A program made the translations under genes and the position numbers. A stretch of DNA of 64,000 bases from the NCBI GenBank assembly GCA_020543525.1, contig JAHYIO010000008.1, forward strand, positions 1,054,001-1,118,000, in the 5' to 3' direction. Every line of letters begins with the position of its first letter. Position 1 is the first letter of the stretch. This document shows, one piece after another, positions 22,728-33,722 of the stretch. This stretch comes from Coriolopsis trogii (Eukaryota; Basidiomycota; Agaricomycetes; Polyporales; Polyporaceae). The notes beneath the pieces are model-generated. The model saw nothing but the letters and a program-made list of their open reading frames with translations. It had not been told where the DNA came from and searched no databases.

Positions 22728-23752
22728 ATGTCTACAGCGCATAGGCCGACATGGGATCCTGCCCAGGCAAAGGATGTGAAGGGTGGCTCGCGGCAGTTCT
22801 CTGTGCGGGATATGGCTGCTCACACGAAGCTCAAGTTCCGGTACGTCTCGTAAGAGAGACCCATTTGGCCCTGTCCTGATCTGCACCACTTTACAGACAA
22901 CCTGGCCAGACCTCTACAGCTGAAGTGGCGAAGCGAGACCTGCGCGCCGAGCTTTTGGCGGCCGAAGCAGAGGCGCGTGAACGGAAACGCAAGGCAGAGG
23001 GAAAGCCTGCGCTCGCCGTGGAGAACGGTTACCCCGCGGAGAAGGAGGGACACGACGAGGAGTCTAATAAGCGAAGAAAGCTGCTTCAGGACGCCTTGGA
23101 GTTGGACAAGGATGATGATGAGGACGAGGCAGGTGACGAGAACGAGGAAGACGAGTGCGTGCTGTGATGCTGGTCTCTATCACGCTTGCTGACCGTGTAC
23201 ACCCCTGCGTCGTACAGCGAGGATGATGACGATGACGAAGAAGACGACACCGCTGAATTGCTCCGCGAGTTGGAAAAGATAAAGCGGGAGCGTGCAGAAG
23301 AGAAGGAGCGACAAGAAAGAGAGGAGTCCGAAGTCTCTCAAGCACAACGAGAGGCTGAGATTGCGACTGCCAACCCCCTCTTGAATCTTGCGGCTGCTCT
23401 TGGGCAGACTCCAAATGGTGTGAACACCACCAAGCCGGGAACGTTTGCAGTGAAGAGGCGGTGGGACGACGGTGAGTGCATGCAGGACCGAACTACATGA
23501 TATCACAACGTTTATCCCGCATGCTTGCAGATCTGATCTTCAAGAACCAGGCCATGAGCACACGAGACAAGGGCAAAGAACCCCAATTCGTAAATGATTT
23601 GCTACGCACGGAGTTCCATAAGTATGTACAGCATCTCCTGCAAGGAATGCCGCATGCTGACTCCCTTGCAGGAAGTTCATGGCCAAGTTTATCAAGGTGT
23701 GTGCATACGAGTGTTCGTCACATGTTCTCCGCTTACGTCTATCTCTCAGTAA
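22728..23752 (+). CDS. cwc15: Spliceosome-associated protein Cwc15/Cwf15 (247 aa)
   Basis: Cwc15 is a small acidic subunit of the Prp19/Cdc5-associated core of the catalytic spliceosome. Exons: 22728-22840, 22897-23154, 23218-23471, 23531-23621, 23672-23696 and 23750-23752. The protein opens MSTAHRPTWDPAQAK, has the family's HTKLKFRQPGQ, then a Lys/Arg-rich helix, a long Asp/Glu run (about residues 105-135), TAELLRELEKIKRERAEE, NPLLNL, the invariant KRRWDDDLIFKN, and ends RTEFHKKFMAKFIK, as expected for the family. The final lysine codon is followed by a 53-nt intron whose acceptor CAG directly precedes TAA, so the last coding exon is only the stop codon. Reading through that intron would add 37 unconserved residues, which argues for the splice. 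Confidence 0.95.
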
Positions 23753-24508
23753 CGTGTGCCCTTTGCTGTATTGTTGCTGTGTGCGTGTTGTCTTGCCTGG
23801 GACCGTCTGACATGTCGGCTGCCGCTCTGTATTCCCGCTCCCAATCGCTGGTTACCTGGGTATATATGTGCCTTCCACAGGCATGCCATGTGCACGCTCT
23901 CATACGCCCTCAGGAGATGATGCTTGTTGGGTTGCCTTATTTTTGCTATGTGCAGCCTAGTGTGGTGCCTGAAGGTACGGCATACGTGACTCGTATGAAA
24001 TCGATCCAGCAAGGTTTGGGCAGATTTCAGTTCAAAGGCGCAGCAGCATGACTTGATGACCGTTTTTACTTGGTCTCCCAAGGGATGCAATTTCCGCTGC
24101 TTGTGAGGTTACAGACCACCGCATGTCCCTGAATCCCCCGCCTACATCACCCATCTAAGTTGTGGAAGAGGTGACACCTCTTAGCGTCCTCGTTGATGCC
24201 ACAATGCGCCAGCGCGACTCACAAGACTGGTGTGAGGACCATGAACGACAGAGTAGCGACTCCGAGCGGCTCGCTCGTCTCGGCGACTTCATCTTCACCC
24301 TAATCACCGACGACGCTAATCCCACACTCATCATGCCCAACTGTTCCGCTGCTATCCTGTTCAACGAATCACATCGTGATGATGTGCCGCTGTCGTGCAC
24401 GATGACCACGAAGGCATCTAACTCGGTGGACTGATCCTTGCAAGCCACATCCTGTCTCCTTTTCTCTTCCTCCGACCTCTCTTGTCACGGTCCAGCCAGC
24501 ATCCTGGA
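23753..24508 (+). other. cwc15 3' region and spacer
   Basis: Probably the cwc15 3' UTR followed by the promoter of the next gene. A 90-codon frame at 24162-24434 has no recognisable domain. I do not call it a gene. Confidence 0.4.
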
Positions 24509-26257
24509 ATGGTTGACATCTTGCTATTAGGCGCAACAGGTCAGTAACCGTACCAAATCCCCAGCTTGAATTGATTGCCGACACACACAGGCTTCACTGG
24601 CCGTCTCATCGCGCGGTATCTGTCCGACCATTCGCAACGGTCTTCCTTCACCCTTGGCCTAGGAGTACGCTCGAAAGAAAAGGGCGAGGCACTCAAGACA
24701 TCGCTGAACGTTGACGATACTGTGTCGCTGCTGCAGGTCGACGTGTTGGACTACGCCAGCGTAGAGGCAGCTGTCAAGCAGACGAGGGTGGTGATCAACG
24801 TAGTAGGACCGTACTATGTGTGGGGCAAGAACGTCGTCAAGTGAGTGTTCCATATATGCGCTCAGAATGGCTTCCTGACCGCATTCGCATCGAAGAGCGT
24901 GTGCGGCGCACGGGAAACGCTACGTCGATCTTGCGGGCGAGTTGCACTTCATTCGCAAGATGATTTTCCGGTATGTTGAACCCTCCTATTCCCTGTCACC
25001 CTGAATCTGAAGGGATTCGCATTTGCTATGCGGCGCACGGGTATCATTATCGCCTCGATTGAATCACGTTTGCAGCTACGATCACCTCGCCGCGCAGACG
25101 GGCGCAATAATAGTACCAGCATGTGGATATGACTGCATACCCGCCGACCTACTAGTCTATCTCTCGAACAGAACTCTGAAGAATGCGTTCGGCGCAGACG
25201 CGCAACCTGGCCTTTCGCAGACGTTCTACGGCGTTGCGGGCGGTGTCTCAGGCGGTACTATTGCAACTCTCATGTCAGATATTGAGGAAGTGCCGCGTAT
25301 ACGATATGAAGAGGGGCAGACAGACTACGCGCTCAGTCCAGGTGAAGACATCCGCATTTGTGCGCAGGTGAATGCCATACTAAACTGTCAACTTGTAGTC
25401 AAGGGACACCCCAGTCCTTCGCCTGGGTCCGCAGTTCGTATGCCCTTCTCTTCGCCAGCCCAGTACGGAGGGTACTGGTTCGAAGGAAGCACGAACCGTG
25501 GGGTAGTGCAGCGCGCATTCGGGCTGAATCAAATCGTCGCGTCGCACACGCGCACGCTGCTTGGTGCCGAGCATGCAGAGAAGGAGGCACAAGTCCGACT
25601 CCTGACGTACGGCCCGAAGTTCCGCTACGTGGAGTACATGCTGGTGGGCAGATCCTGGCTGGGTACTGCCATGTTCAGCGTTCTCTTCACGTTCTTCCTA
25701 CGGACTCTTTTCCACAGTGCACTGGTAAGCTCTTGCGTGGTGATGTCCTGTGCGTCGGTTGTGCTGACGGGAAGCCTGCAGGTTCGCTGGATCATAAAGA
25801 AACTCGTTCCCAAGCCCGGCCAAGGCCCATCAGACGTGTATGCGTATATGTGGTCGTGTCCATGCGATCCGGTACTGACACGTTCTTGCAGGGAAATGGA
25901 GAAAGGGTGGACCGAAGTCACGAACTTCACCTCTTCCGCTACATCTCCCGACGTGTACGCAAAGTCCGTCTTCCACGGACGGGGTGATCCAGGGTACCTC
26001 CTGACAGCAGGTTCGTATTCGCGGGAAGTTCGGCACATTCCGCTTGCTCACGTCTTTGCCTAGCTATGATATCGGAGAGTGCTCTCGCGCTCGCTCTGGA
26101 CGATACTTCACTTCCGGTGACTGCACGACTTGGTGGAGTACTGACACCGGCCACTGCTCTTGGAGATGTTCTGATCAGACGCTTGGAGGCTACTGGACGT
26201 ATGCGCTTTGAGAGTCAGATAGTTCAATCAAACGAGGAGAGTAGGAAAGATCGGTAA
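24509..26257 (+). CDS. Saccharopine dehydrogenase-like oxidoreductase, tandem copy A (440 aa)
   Basis: Member of the SCCPDH / trans-acting enoyl reductase-like family: an NAD(P)-binding Rossmann domain and a membrane-associated C-terminal half, usually found on lipid droplets or membranes, with no settled substrate. Exons: 24509-24539, 24591-24840, 24896-24970, 25076-25341, 25399-25724, 25782-25843, 25892-26010 and 26064-26257. MVDILLLGATGFTGR gives the glycine-rich dinucleotide loop, split by intron 1. VVINVVGPYYVWGKNVV and GKRYVDLAGE are family signatures, then PACGYDCIPADL and GLSQTFYGVAGGVSGGT. A hydrophobic segment (AMFSVLFTFFLRTLF) near residue 310 may dip into the membrane. The intron 6 donor differs from copies B and C and adds a few residues. 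First of three tandem paralogues. Confidence 0.9.
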
Positions 26258-26726
26258 TATCATCTGCGATGGTCCCCACGTGAGTAGAGCTTCAGACCAC
26301 AATAAACTCTAGCCCAGACGTGGCAGGCACTATCTGTTCGTTTCCTCCCCGACATTCTATATTTGACTCCAGGCCGAATGTTTCGCAACTATACTGGTGA
26401 TGAGCGCATGCGACGTAGGTACAGTACGATCTGTATCGCTTGCATTTGCCTTTCTAATACTATCCGAGTGGCATGCAAATGCCGATAATCCCGGAAGTCA
26501 CCGATCTGGCCGGAATACACAACTTTGAGTACGGCCAGGTTGCGTCGATTACAAAGTTTTGATAGCCTCGCTTGACAAGTACCCGGGCTATTTGACGCAC
26601 TCGTTCAAGAAAAAGTCTTACCAACATGGCTTGCATGGCTTCAACGGACGAGGCGAAGGCGGGATTCCTGTGAAATCCTTTCTTCCGCAAACCGGCTGTC
26701 GGGGATTTCCGTCGCCCGTTTAGAGG

Positions 26727-26733
26727 TATAAAG
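26727..26733 (+). promoter_or_regulatory. TATA box of tandem copy B
   Basis: TATAAAG lies 55 bases before the ATG of the second oxidoreductase, in a spacer without other signals. The distance fits a core promoter with a short leader. No equally clear TATA box is seen before copy A, so the copies may differ in expression. Confidence 0.5.
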
Positions 26734-26787
26734 CCCCTAACTGCCCTGACATTGCTCTTTACGCTTTGTTCTCTTCCCGTGCACACC

Positions 26788-28555
26788 ATGGTCGATATCT
26801 TAGTTCTAGGTGCAACTGGTAGGAAGCGTTCCTCGCACAGAACATTGACGTATGTGAGCTGATCCGGACTACTTGAACTTACTTGCCCAGGTTTCACTGG
26901 GCGCTTGATCGTCCGTTATTTGTTCCACCACCCACAGCGTTCCTCATTCACTTTTGCTATCGGGGCGCGCTCCGTGTCCAAGGGCGAGGAACTCAAGAAG
27001 TCTCTTGGAATTGATGAGAGCGTGCCGGTTGTCCAAGTCAGCCTCTCGAGATACGAAGACATCGATGCTGCTGTGCGCGACGCGAAAGTCGTCATCAACG
27101 CTGCTGGCCCCTATTGGTTGTTGGGAATGGATGTCGTCAAGTAAGCCGCAATTGACAATCGGATGGTCATTTGGGGACAACGCTGACTTCGGTCCTGACT
27201 TGGGTTGTAGGGCCTGTGCTGTGCACGGGAAGCGTTATGTCGACCTTACGGGAGAGCCTCACTTTATCCGGAAGATCGTGGACTAGTAAGGGTCTCGAGT
27301 CCTGTACCAGACTCATAGCTGACTGCTGACCTCGAACGACCATCGCAGTTACGAACCTCTTGCATTCAAGACAGGGGCAACTATCGTTCCTGCGTCCGGG
27401 TTCGACTCCATCCCTGCAGATCTCACCGTCTTCCTCTCCAACCGGACTTTGAAGAACGCTCTTGGGCCGGATGCACAACTGGGCCTCTCTCAGACGTTTT
27501 ACGACGTCGACTTGGAGGCATCTGGCGGTTCGCTTGCAACGCTTGTCGCTGGCATCGAGCAGGTCCCTCGGCCGACGTGGCTGGAGGCGAAGTCCGACTA
27601 CGCTCTCAGTCGAGGTACGCGCAGGACCACCTACAACCTGTAGTGATGTCCACTGACATTGAGGCTCGGATACACACAGTGAAAGGACATCCGAGTCCTG
27701 AACCCAAGTGGGTGACGACGGTGCCTTTCACATCGCCTCCTCGGTACGCTGGTTTCTGGGTAATGGCGAACGTGAACCGCTCCGTCGTCCAGCGCGCGTA
27801 CGGGATCTACGAGTTTGCGGCGTCGTATGCGAGGGTGCTGTACGGCGGCGCTGTTGAACCAACGGCCGTCCAGCAGTGGAAGTACGGGCCACAATTCCGG
27901 TACGAGGAGTACAGGGTGCAAAAGACAAACTCGCGGTTTGGGGTTGCGCTCGGGACTGCTGTAGCGAACTTGTGGATGAGGTTGTTGCTCTTTAGACCCG
28001 TGCGTATATTCTGATTGGGACAAGAGACGGCGTATGTTGATCGCTCTGAACGGATGTTGCAGATCCTTTGGCTCTTCAAGCGCGTCATTCGCAAGCCTGG
28101 GCAGGGTCCATCGGAGGAGTGAGTAGCTTGAGCCTTATCCGGGCACGCCTCCTTGATGACATTGTTAAATTAGGCAAATGCGTAAGAGCCGGATGGAAGT
28201 CACCAACTATACCGAGTGCGCGACGGCGCCAGGTACATTCGCGAAGACGGTCATGCGCGGAGACTGTGATGCCGGATATCTCTTGACCTCGTGTAAGTCC
28301 GCATCTGGTATTCCTCCTCTTTCACGTAGTGTCCGAACACTAAGGCGGTGCGCAGATTTCATCTCCGAGTGCGCGCTTGCATTCGTGCTCGACGAGGCTT
28401 CCCTGCCCACTACCTCTCGCCTTGGAGGGATCATCACCCCGTCCACCGCCTTCGGAGACGTTCTCGTCAGGCGTCTGGAGGCCACGGGTCATGTTACCTT
28501 CGAGAGTGAGATTGTGCAAGGTGGAGGTGGCAGTGGGAGTAAGAAGGACCAATGA
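26788..28555 (+). CDS. Saccharopine dehydrogenase-like oxidoreductase, tandem copy B (438 aa)
   Basis: Same family and exon plan as its neighbours. Exons: 26788-26818, 26891-27140, 27211-27285, 27349-27614, 27680-27999, 28063-28118, 28174-28292 and 28356-28555. Exons 1-4 and 7 have exactly the lengths of copies A and C (31, 250, 75, 266, 119). Rossmann loop GATGFTGR, then VVINAAGPYWLLGMDVV, GKRYVDLTGEPHFIRKI and PASGFDSIPADL. It is the most diverged of the three: GGVSGG of A and C is replaced by DLEASGG, and exon 5 reads VQKTNSRFGVALG where the others have VGRS. Catalytic or substrate differences are therefore possible. Substrate unknown. Confidence 0.9.
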
Positions 28556-28983
28556 GACTACTGTATTCAGTTTCACTCCTTAGATTATGCTGAATGACAT
28601 TGAAGCAGGGGTAATCCCTCCCTCGAAGCCCGAACTTTGCTATTCGCCGTCGAGAATCCAGTGGTCTGTACCCGCTCTTCCTGGTCTTGCTTCCCAACAC
28701 CACATGTCAGTGTACGCGTAGTCCTCTGGAGTTGACAATGCCGAATAGCAGCCGGGCTGTAACAAAGACTACGTCATGACATCACGGGCGCTCAAGCACT
28801 GCTTCAGTACCTGAGTACGTAGGGCAGTAGCCAGCGTAATTCTCCTCTATACTTCAGTTTCTCTTCATCTATTCTCCTGCGAGCCTCTTTCTTGTTATTC
28901 GTCAGGCTTGGATTATCGTCTCAGTCTTCTCAGGTCTGCCGCTATCTCGCTCGACTACATAGTTTTGCCGAATTTCACGCGCC

Positions 28984-30768
28984 ATGGTCGATATCTTGGT
29001 CTTGGGAGCAACAGGTCAGTGAACTTCGATTGGGACCCTCGCGGGCTTGGACGGAGTCCCGAGACGCTAACGTGTCTTAAGGCTTCACTGGCCGTCTCGT
29101 CGTTCGCTACCTCTATACTCACTCACAACGGGCTTCTTTCACTTTCGCCATTGGTGCCCGATCCCAGTCCAAAGGAGAGGCACTCAAGAAGTCTCTGGGC
29201 GTTGACGACAGCGTCAAGCTCGTACTTCTCAACCTTGCAAACTATGATGAAATAGAGGCGGCAGTGAAGGAGGCGAAGGTGGTGTTGAACTTGGTCGGCC
29301 CATACTGGACATGGGGCACGGACGTCGTCAGGTGAGAGACATTCTTGTGTGACTGGGCCGTCCAACTTGATGGAAATAATAACAGGGCCTGCGCCGTGCA
29401 TGGCAAACGGTACGTCGACCTCGCGGGAGAGCCGCACTTCATCAGAAAGATCTGTGACCGGTGAGTACAAGCGCATTCTCCCCTTCCGTCCGCATGGCTG
29501 AGGCCAGCGGACGCATATTTGCAGCTACGACTACCTCGCCACGCAGACCGGAGCCATCATTGTGCCTACGTGCGGCTTCGACTCCATCCCGGCCGACATC
29601 CTTGTGTTCCTGTCGAACAAGACACTGAAGGATGCCCTCGGCCCTACTACTCAGCTCGGACTGTCGCAAACGTTCTACGCGGTGAAGGGCGGCGTCTCTG
29701 GCGGAACCTTGAACTCCCTTATCACGAACATTGAGGTCGTCCCCCGGGTTCGATTGCTCGAGGGAGAAAGAGATTATGCTCTCAGTCAAGGTACGTCACC
29801 GCTAAATAGGCAACGACCCGTACCTCATGGTCAATATGCTGAGCGCATGTGGAATATCCACGTTGGTGTCACAGTTCGTGGACACCCCAGTCCTCCATTA
29901 CAGCTCGCCACACCTATTCCGTTTTCGTCTCCGACGCAATATGGCGCCTTCTGGCCCATGGCCATCACTAACCGAGCCATCGTCCAGCGCACGTTCGGCC
30001 TGAATGAGCTGTTGTCAACGAAATCCCATATTCTACTCGGAGTCGAAGGTTCTTACGATAAGGAGGTTCAAATACGCCCACTGACCTATGGACCACAATT
30101 CCGCTATACGGAGTATTTCGTCGTCGGCCGCTCAAAACTCCTGGCAACCGCAGTGAGTGTATTGTTGAAGCTGTGGTTTGCAGTCCTCTTTTCGTGCACC
30201 CCGGTCAGTCCGTTTTCCGTCTGATGCGCTGCTTATAGCTGAATGTATTGCTTTGCTTGGGTAGGTTCGATGGCTGTTCAAAAAACTGGCCCCTAAACCT
30301 GGCGAAGGCCCGTCAGAGCAGTGCGTTCGCCCGGTATATGATACCATCGATCGCTCACTCATGACTCTTGACGTCCCACAGAGCGATGGAGAATGGCTGG
30401 ATGGAGGTCACCAATTACACCGAATGTGCAACCTCACCGGGCACATATGCAAAGTCTGTTATGCGCGGCCAAGGCGACCCAGGCTATCTGTTGACCGCAG
30501 GTACGCCCTTCTGCCCTCTTGCCCTCGCGCATTCCATACTCACACACTCGCGCACGCTGTCCGATGCATCACAGCTATGATTGCAGAGAGCGCGCTTGGC
30601 CTCGCGCTGGACGATGCGCAGCTCCCGCCCTCGGCAAATATAGGTGGAATCCTCACGCCTGCGACCGCCCTTGGTGGCGTCCTTGTCACTCTTCTGGAGG
30701 CCACGGGTCGCATGCATTTTGAGAGCGAGATCGTTCGGGCGGGCGAAGAGAGTAGGAAGAGTCGGTGA
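28984..30768 (+). CDS. Saccharopine dehydrogenase-like oxidoreductase, tandem copy C (439 aa)
   Basis: Exons: 28984-29014, 29082-29331, 29386-29460, 29525-29790, 29875-30203, 30265-30320, 30382-30500 and 30575-30768. The order of motifs is the same: MVDILVLGATGFTGR, VVLNLVGPYWTWGTDVV, GKRYVDLAGEPHFIRKI, PTCGFDSIPADI, GLSQTFYAVKGGVSGGT, TYGPQFRYTEY. A hydrophobic stretch sits before intron 5 and the C-terminal exon ends ESEIVRAGEESRKSR. In exon 4 (GGVSGG) and exon 5 (TYGP..FRY.EY..VGRS) it is closer to copy A than to copy B. All three are in one orientation with 0.4-0.5 kb spacers, as expected for serial unequal crossing-over. Confidence 0.9.
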
Positions 30769-31104
30769 ACGCGGATCACTGTTTTCCAGCGTGAGGTGCG
30801 AGGTGCGAGATAGTGGGTCATGCCAGACTGTCATGGTTCTTATCCTCTTGACGTCTAGTTCAAGTTGTTGTCCTTGGATGTTGCGTGGCACTGGTGTAGA
30901 ACGGACTGACATATGACGACGCGGTTTCTCGTGATATGTCAGTGTGCGATTGTCGTAACATGAGGGAAGTCCGTAAGTCCGCGGAACGCTGACGTTGGGT
31001 CGCATGTGGTTTCTTGCGGAGGTCGTGGCAGCGGCAAGGTCGGACCGAATGGAGCCGGGACGGCCCGGTGTGAGGCAATGTTGTGCGTGAGCGTCCAGGC
31101 TCGG

Positions 31105-31230
31105 TATATAAGTTGAATAACTGCCCCACCGCAAAACTAACCTCTTCAATCATGGTGAGCTCATTACCCATCCTACATGAAACGTACGCGCACTATGTGC
31201 TCTGATGATGCTCGACTGTCAGGTCAAGGT
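31105..31230 (+). other. Orphan gene start: TATA box, ATG exon and 8-nt exon
   Basis: TATATAA (31105-31111) is followed by a pyrimidine-rich leader and ATG at 31152, with a donor GTGAGC immediately after the ATG. An acceptor CAG at 31220-31222 precedes GTCAAGGT, itself followed by GTGAGTTTTT. This reads M-V-K-V in two tiny exons, a layout typical of highly expressed fungal genes such as those for ribosomal proteins. No downstream exon continues it before 31.6 kb. It may be the severed 5' end of a gene, or an unresolved short-exon gene. Confidence 0.3.
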
Positions 31231-31582
31231 GTGAGTTTTTCACTTGTTATATCCAGGACAATCGATTATGAAGAGACAGTGCGACGATCGTGGGCTGTGG
31301 CGGTCGCAATCGGCGCCGAGGAACTCAGGCTGCCCCTGCATGTCAGTGCATGATACATGACTTTAGGGTTTTCGCTGCAGCGGAACGCGGGAGCCCGCCA
31401 ATTGCCGGAGCTTTATCCCCAAGCCAAGCCGCAGACTCTCCGTACGGCAGCACGGGCATGACGCAAACTAGTTATCCCGTGAGCATGTATGGGCATATGC
31501 GGCGATGCCGAACAAATCAACACATTCACCCGTGCATCTGATCGATGAATGGGCAGAATCTGGGGTTGGCAACACGACGAGG

Positions 31583-31596
31583 TATATATGTATAAG
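31583..31596 (+). promoter_or_regulatory. TATA-like element before the DUF1479 gene
   Basis: TATATATGTATAAG lies about 82-95 bases before the ATG at 31678. It supports 31678 as the start rather than an in-frame ATG at 31549, which lies upstream of this element. Confidence 0.4.
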
Positions 31597-31677
31597 AGGG
31601 ACTTGCGGAGAGAGGATTCTAATCCTCACTTTGGGTCCTCGGCCGTTGCTGCGCGCACGATCACAGAGCTTCTAAAC

Positions 31678-33580
31678 ATGTTCCACATAGCGCAGGGCAG
31701 GGTCCGTCGCGCTGTGGTCACTGCGGTAGCTCGCTCTACCGTTCGGCCGTTTGCCCAAGTCGCGAGCAAAGTCCTGGACGCCACGACGGTCACAGAGAAG
31801 GAAGAAGGGTCGATCACGGACATATTCCGCACGACTGCAAACGCACCTCTTCCTCCGCGCTTTGCGGATCTCAAGAAAGAGATGTGCTTGAACAAGGACG
31901 CGCTAGTGCAGAGTTGGCGTGAGGTACTAGAGGAATTGGAGGTGGTAACGGAGAAGATCGCGCGACGTGGAAGCGAGGTGTGGTTTCCCCTTGCATGTCA
32001 GTTATCTGGTTGACACAACCCTCTCAGATGGTGATGCGTGTCTCCTTTGAGGAGATTCAGCGGGGGCTGTCTGAAGACCAGCTGAACACCTTGAAGGAGA
32101 CGGGCGTCGTTATTGTCAAGGGTGGAGTGCCAAAAGAAGTAGCTACAAGCTGGATGCAGTCTCTGCGAGAATACGTGAGGGCGCATAAGGAGAAAGTTGT
32201 AGGTGTGTCAATGATTCTCTTCAGTGGGCGTTTGCATTTGCCTAGCTATCCAGCTCTTCAGTTCCAAGCCCGGAATGGCTCAGTAACTGACGTTCTGAAC
32301 AGGCGCGCCTCCAGAGAAGATTGTCTTTTACGAGATCTACAATTCCAAAGCGCAAATCGCGGCACGCACGCACCCAGCCCTCATCGAGACTCAGAGATAC
32401 CTGCTCTCGCTCTGGCACGCGTCAGACCCCGGTAGTGCGTTCAGTGCGCGCACGCCTATCTCCTACTTTGACAGGTTCCGGATTAGGCCCCCTGGGCCCA
32501 GTGGCCTGACTCTGGGGCCGCACATTGACGGTGGCAGCATCGAGCGCTGGGAGGACCCTGGCTTCCGGTCTGTGTGGAGGCGCATCCTCGAGGGTGGAAG
32601 CGGGTGGCGGCAGCATGATCCGTTTGACGTCAGCCCTCGACTGAACGCCGTGACGGACTTGTACAATGCATCGTATGTGTCTGCTCGCTCGATGACGCCG
32701 AAGCTTTGACTGAGTTAGAACCCTTTGTTTGTGTAGCAACCAATGTTCTGTGTTCCGGCCGTGGCAAGGTTGGACAGCGTTGTCGTCTACCGCTCCCGGG
32801 GAGGGCACCTTGCGCGTACTGCCCATGCTGTCGCTCGCGACGGCGTATATCATTCTGAGGCCTTTCTTCCGCCTGCGACACGAGCTTCCCGCAAACGAGG
32901 GCAGACCTTCAGACATCCCCCTCAACGCTGATGCATGGGTACTCGACCTGGACGATCCGGACTTCCCTGGGAGCAGGCCGCGGAAGGTCCAGAACGTCAC
33001 GCCGGAGACGCATCCACATCTGAGACTCGATCGCACGGTCGTCTCGATTCCCCGCGTAGAACCAGGCGACCAGGTGTACTGTGAGTTATAAACTCGAGTT
33101 TCGAGAGATGGCTTGACGGGATTCGAACAATGCTCTACGTATCACAGGGCACACCGATCTCGTCCATGCGGTTGAAGCAGAGCATAATGGAACGGAAGAC
33201 TCGTGCGTGCTTTACATACCCGCCACGCCGCTCACAGAAAGGAAGTGAGTGCCGCCCGCATAACCCTCTCGATAACCACATAGTTCTGACCTTCTCTAGT
33301 GCTGCCTATCTCCGTACTCAACGTGAAACATTCATGCGAGGGCTTCCTCCACCGTGTGTACGCTTCTCATCCTCCGACTACTTCTTCTGACGCTCGGTGT
33401 GGCAGGGACTACCCTCAAGGCCAAGGGGAAGCGTCTTTCGTCGGCCGTGCGACCCCGGAAGATATCACATGTTCCAATGGGCGACGCAGTCTTGGATTGG
33501 AACCTTTCAGTTACAGCTCGTTCGTCAGCGAAGGAGAGCGCAAAGTCATAGAGGCGGCCAACAAGATCCTAGCTGTCTGA
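31678..33580 (+). CDS. DUF1479 (YbiU-like) 2OG-Fe(II) oxygenase-fold protein (504 aa)
   Basis: DUF1479 proteins have the double-stranded beta-helix of iron/2-oxoglutarate oxygenases; the substrate is unknown. Exons: 31678-31977, 32028-32202, 32303-32672, 32737-33080, 33148-33244, 33300-33353 and 33406-33580. The N-terminus (MFHIAQGRVRRAVV...) is Arg-rich without acids, so a mitochondrial presequence is possible. In the core, GLTLGPHIDGGSIERWEDP gives the H-x-D metal pair, FRPWQGWTALS and EGTLRVLPMLSLATAY follow, and QVYWHTDLVHAVEAEHNG supplies the distal His region. The C-terminus has GLEPF and ends with an amphipathic helix. All ligands look intact. It lies 0.9 kb beyond the tandem oxidoreductases on the same strand and is tail to tail with elp1. 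Confidence 0.88.
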
Positions 33581-33722
33581 TGGACTGTTGCGGTACGGCT
33601 ACATACAAATGTTCTGGCCCGCTACTCGTACAACAACGATGATTTCTGCTTTGATGTCACCCTAGAATGGATATATGTCCGAGGAGCTTCGCGCCCGGCC
33701 CATCTGCGCACGCGCGCATGTC

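Noticed and set aside
24162..24434. 90-codon plus frame between cwc15 and oxidoreductase copy A
   Set aside because: No domain and no promoter or splice support; it lies where the cwc15 3' UTR is expected.
25358..25987. 209-codon plus frame overlapping oxidoreductase copy A
   Set aside because: Out of frame with the conserved protein and spanning its introns; a shadow.
25023..26063. 346-codon uninterrupted frame as a single-exon version of copy A
   Set aside because: It reads through two introns that are removed in the paralogues and lacks the N-terminal Rossmann motif. The spliced eight-exon model matches copies B and C exon by exon.
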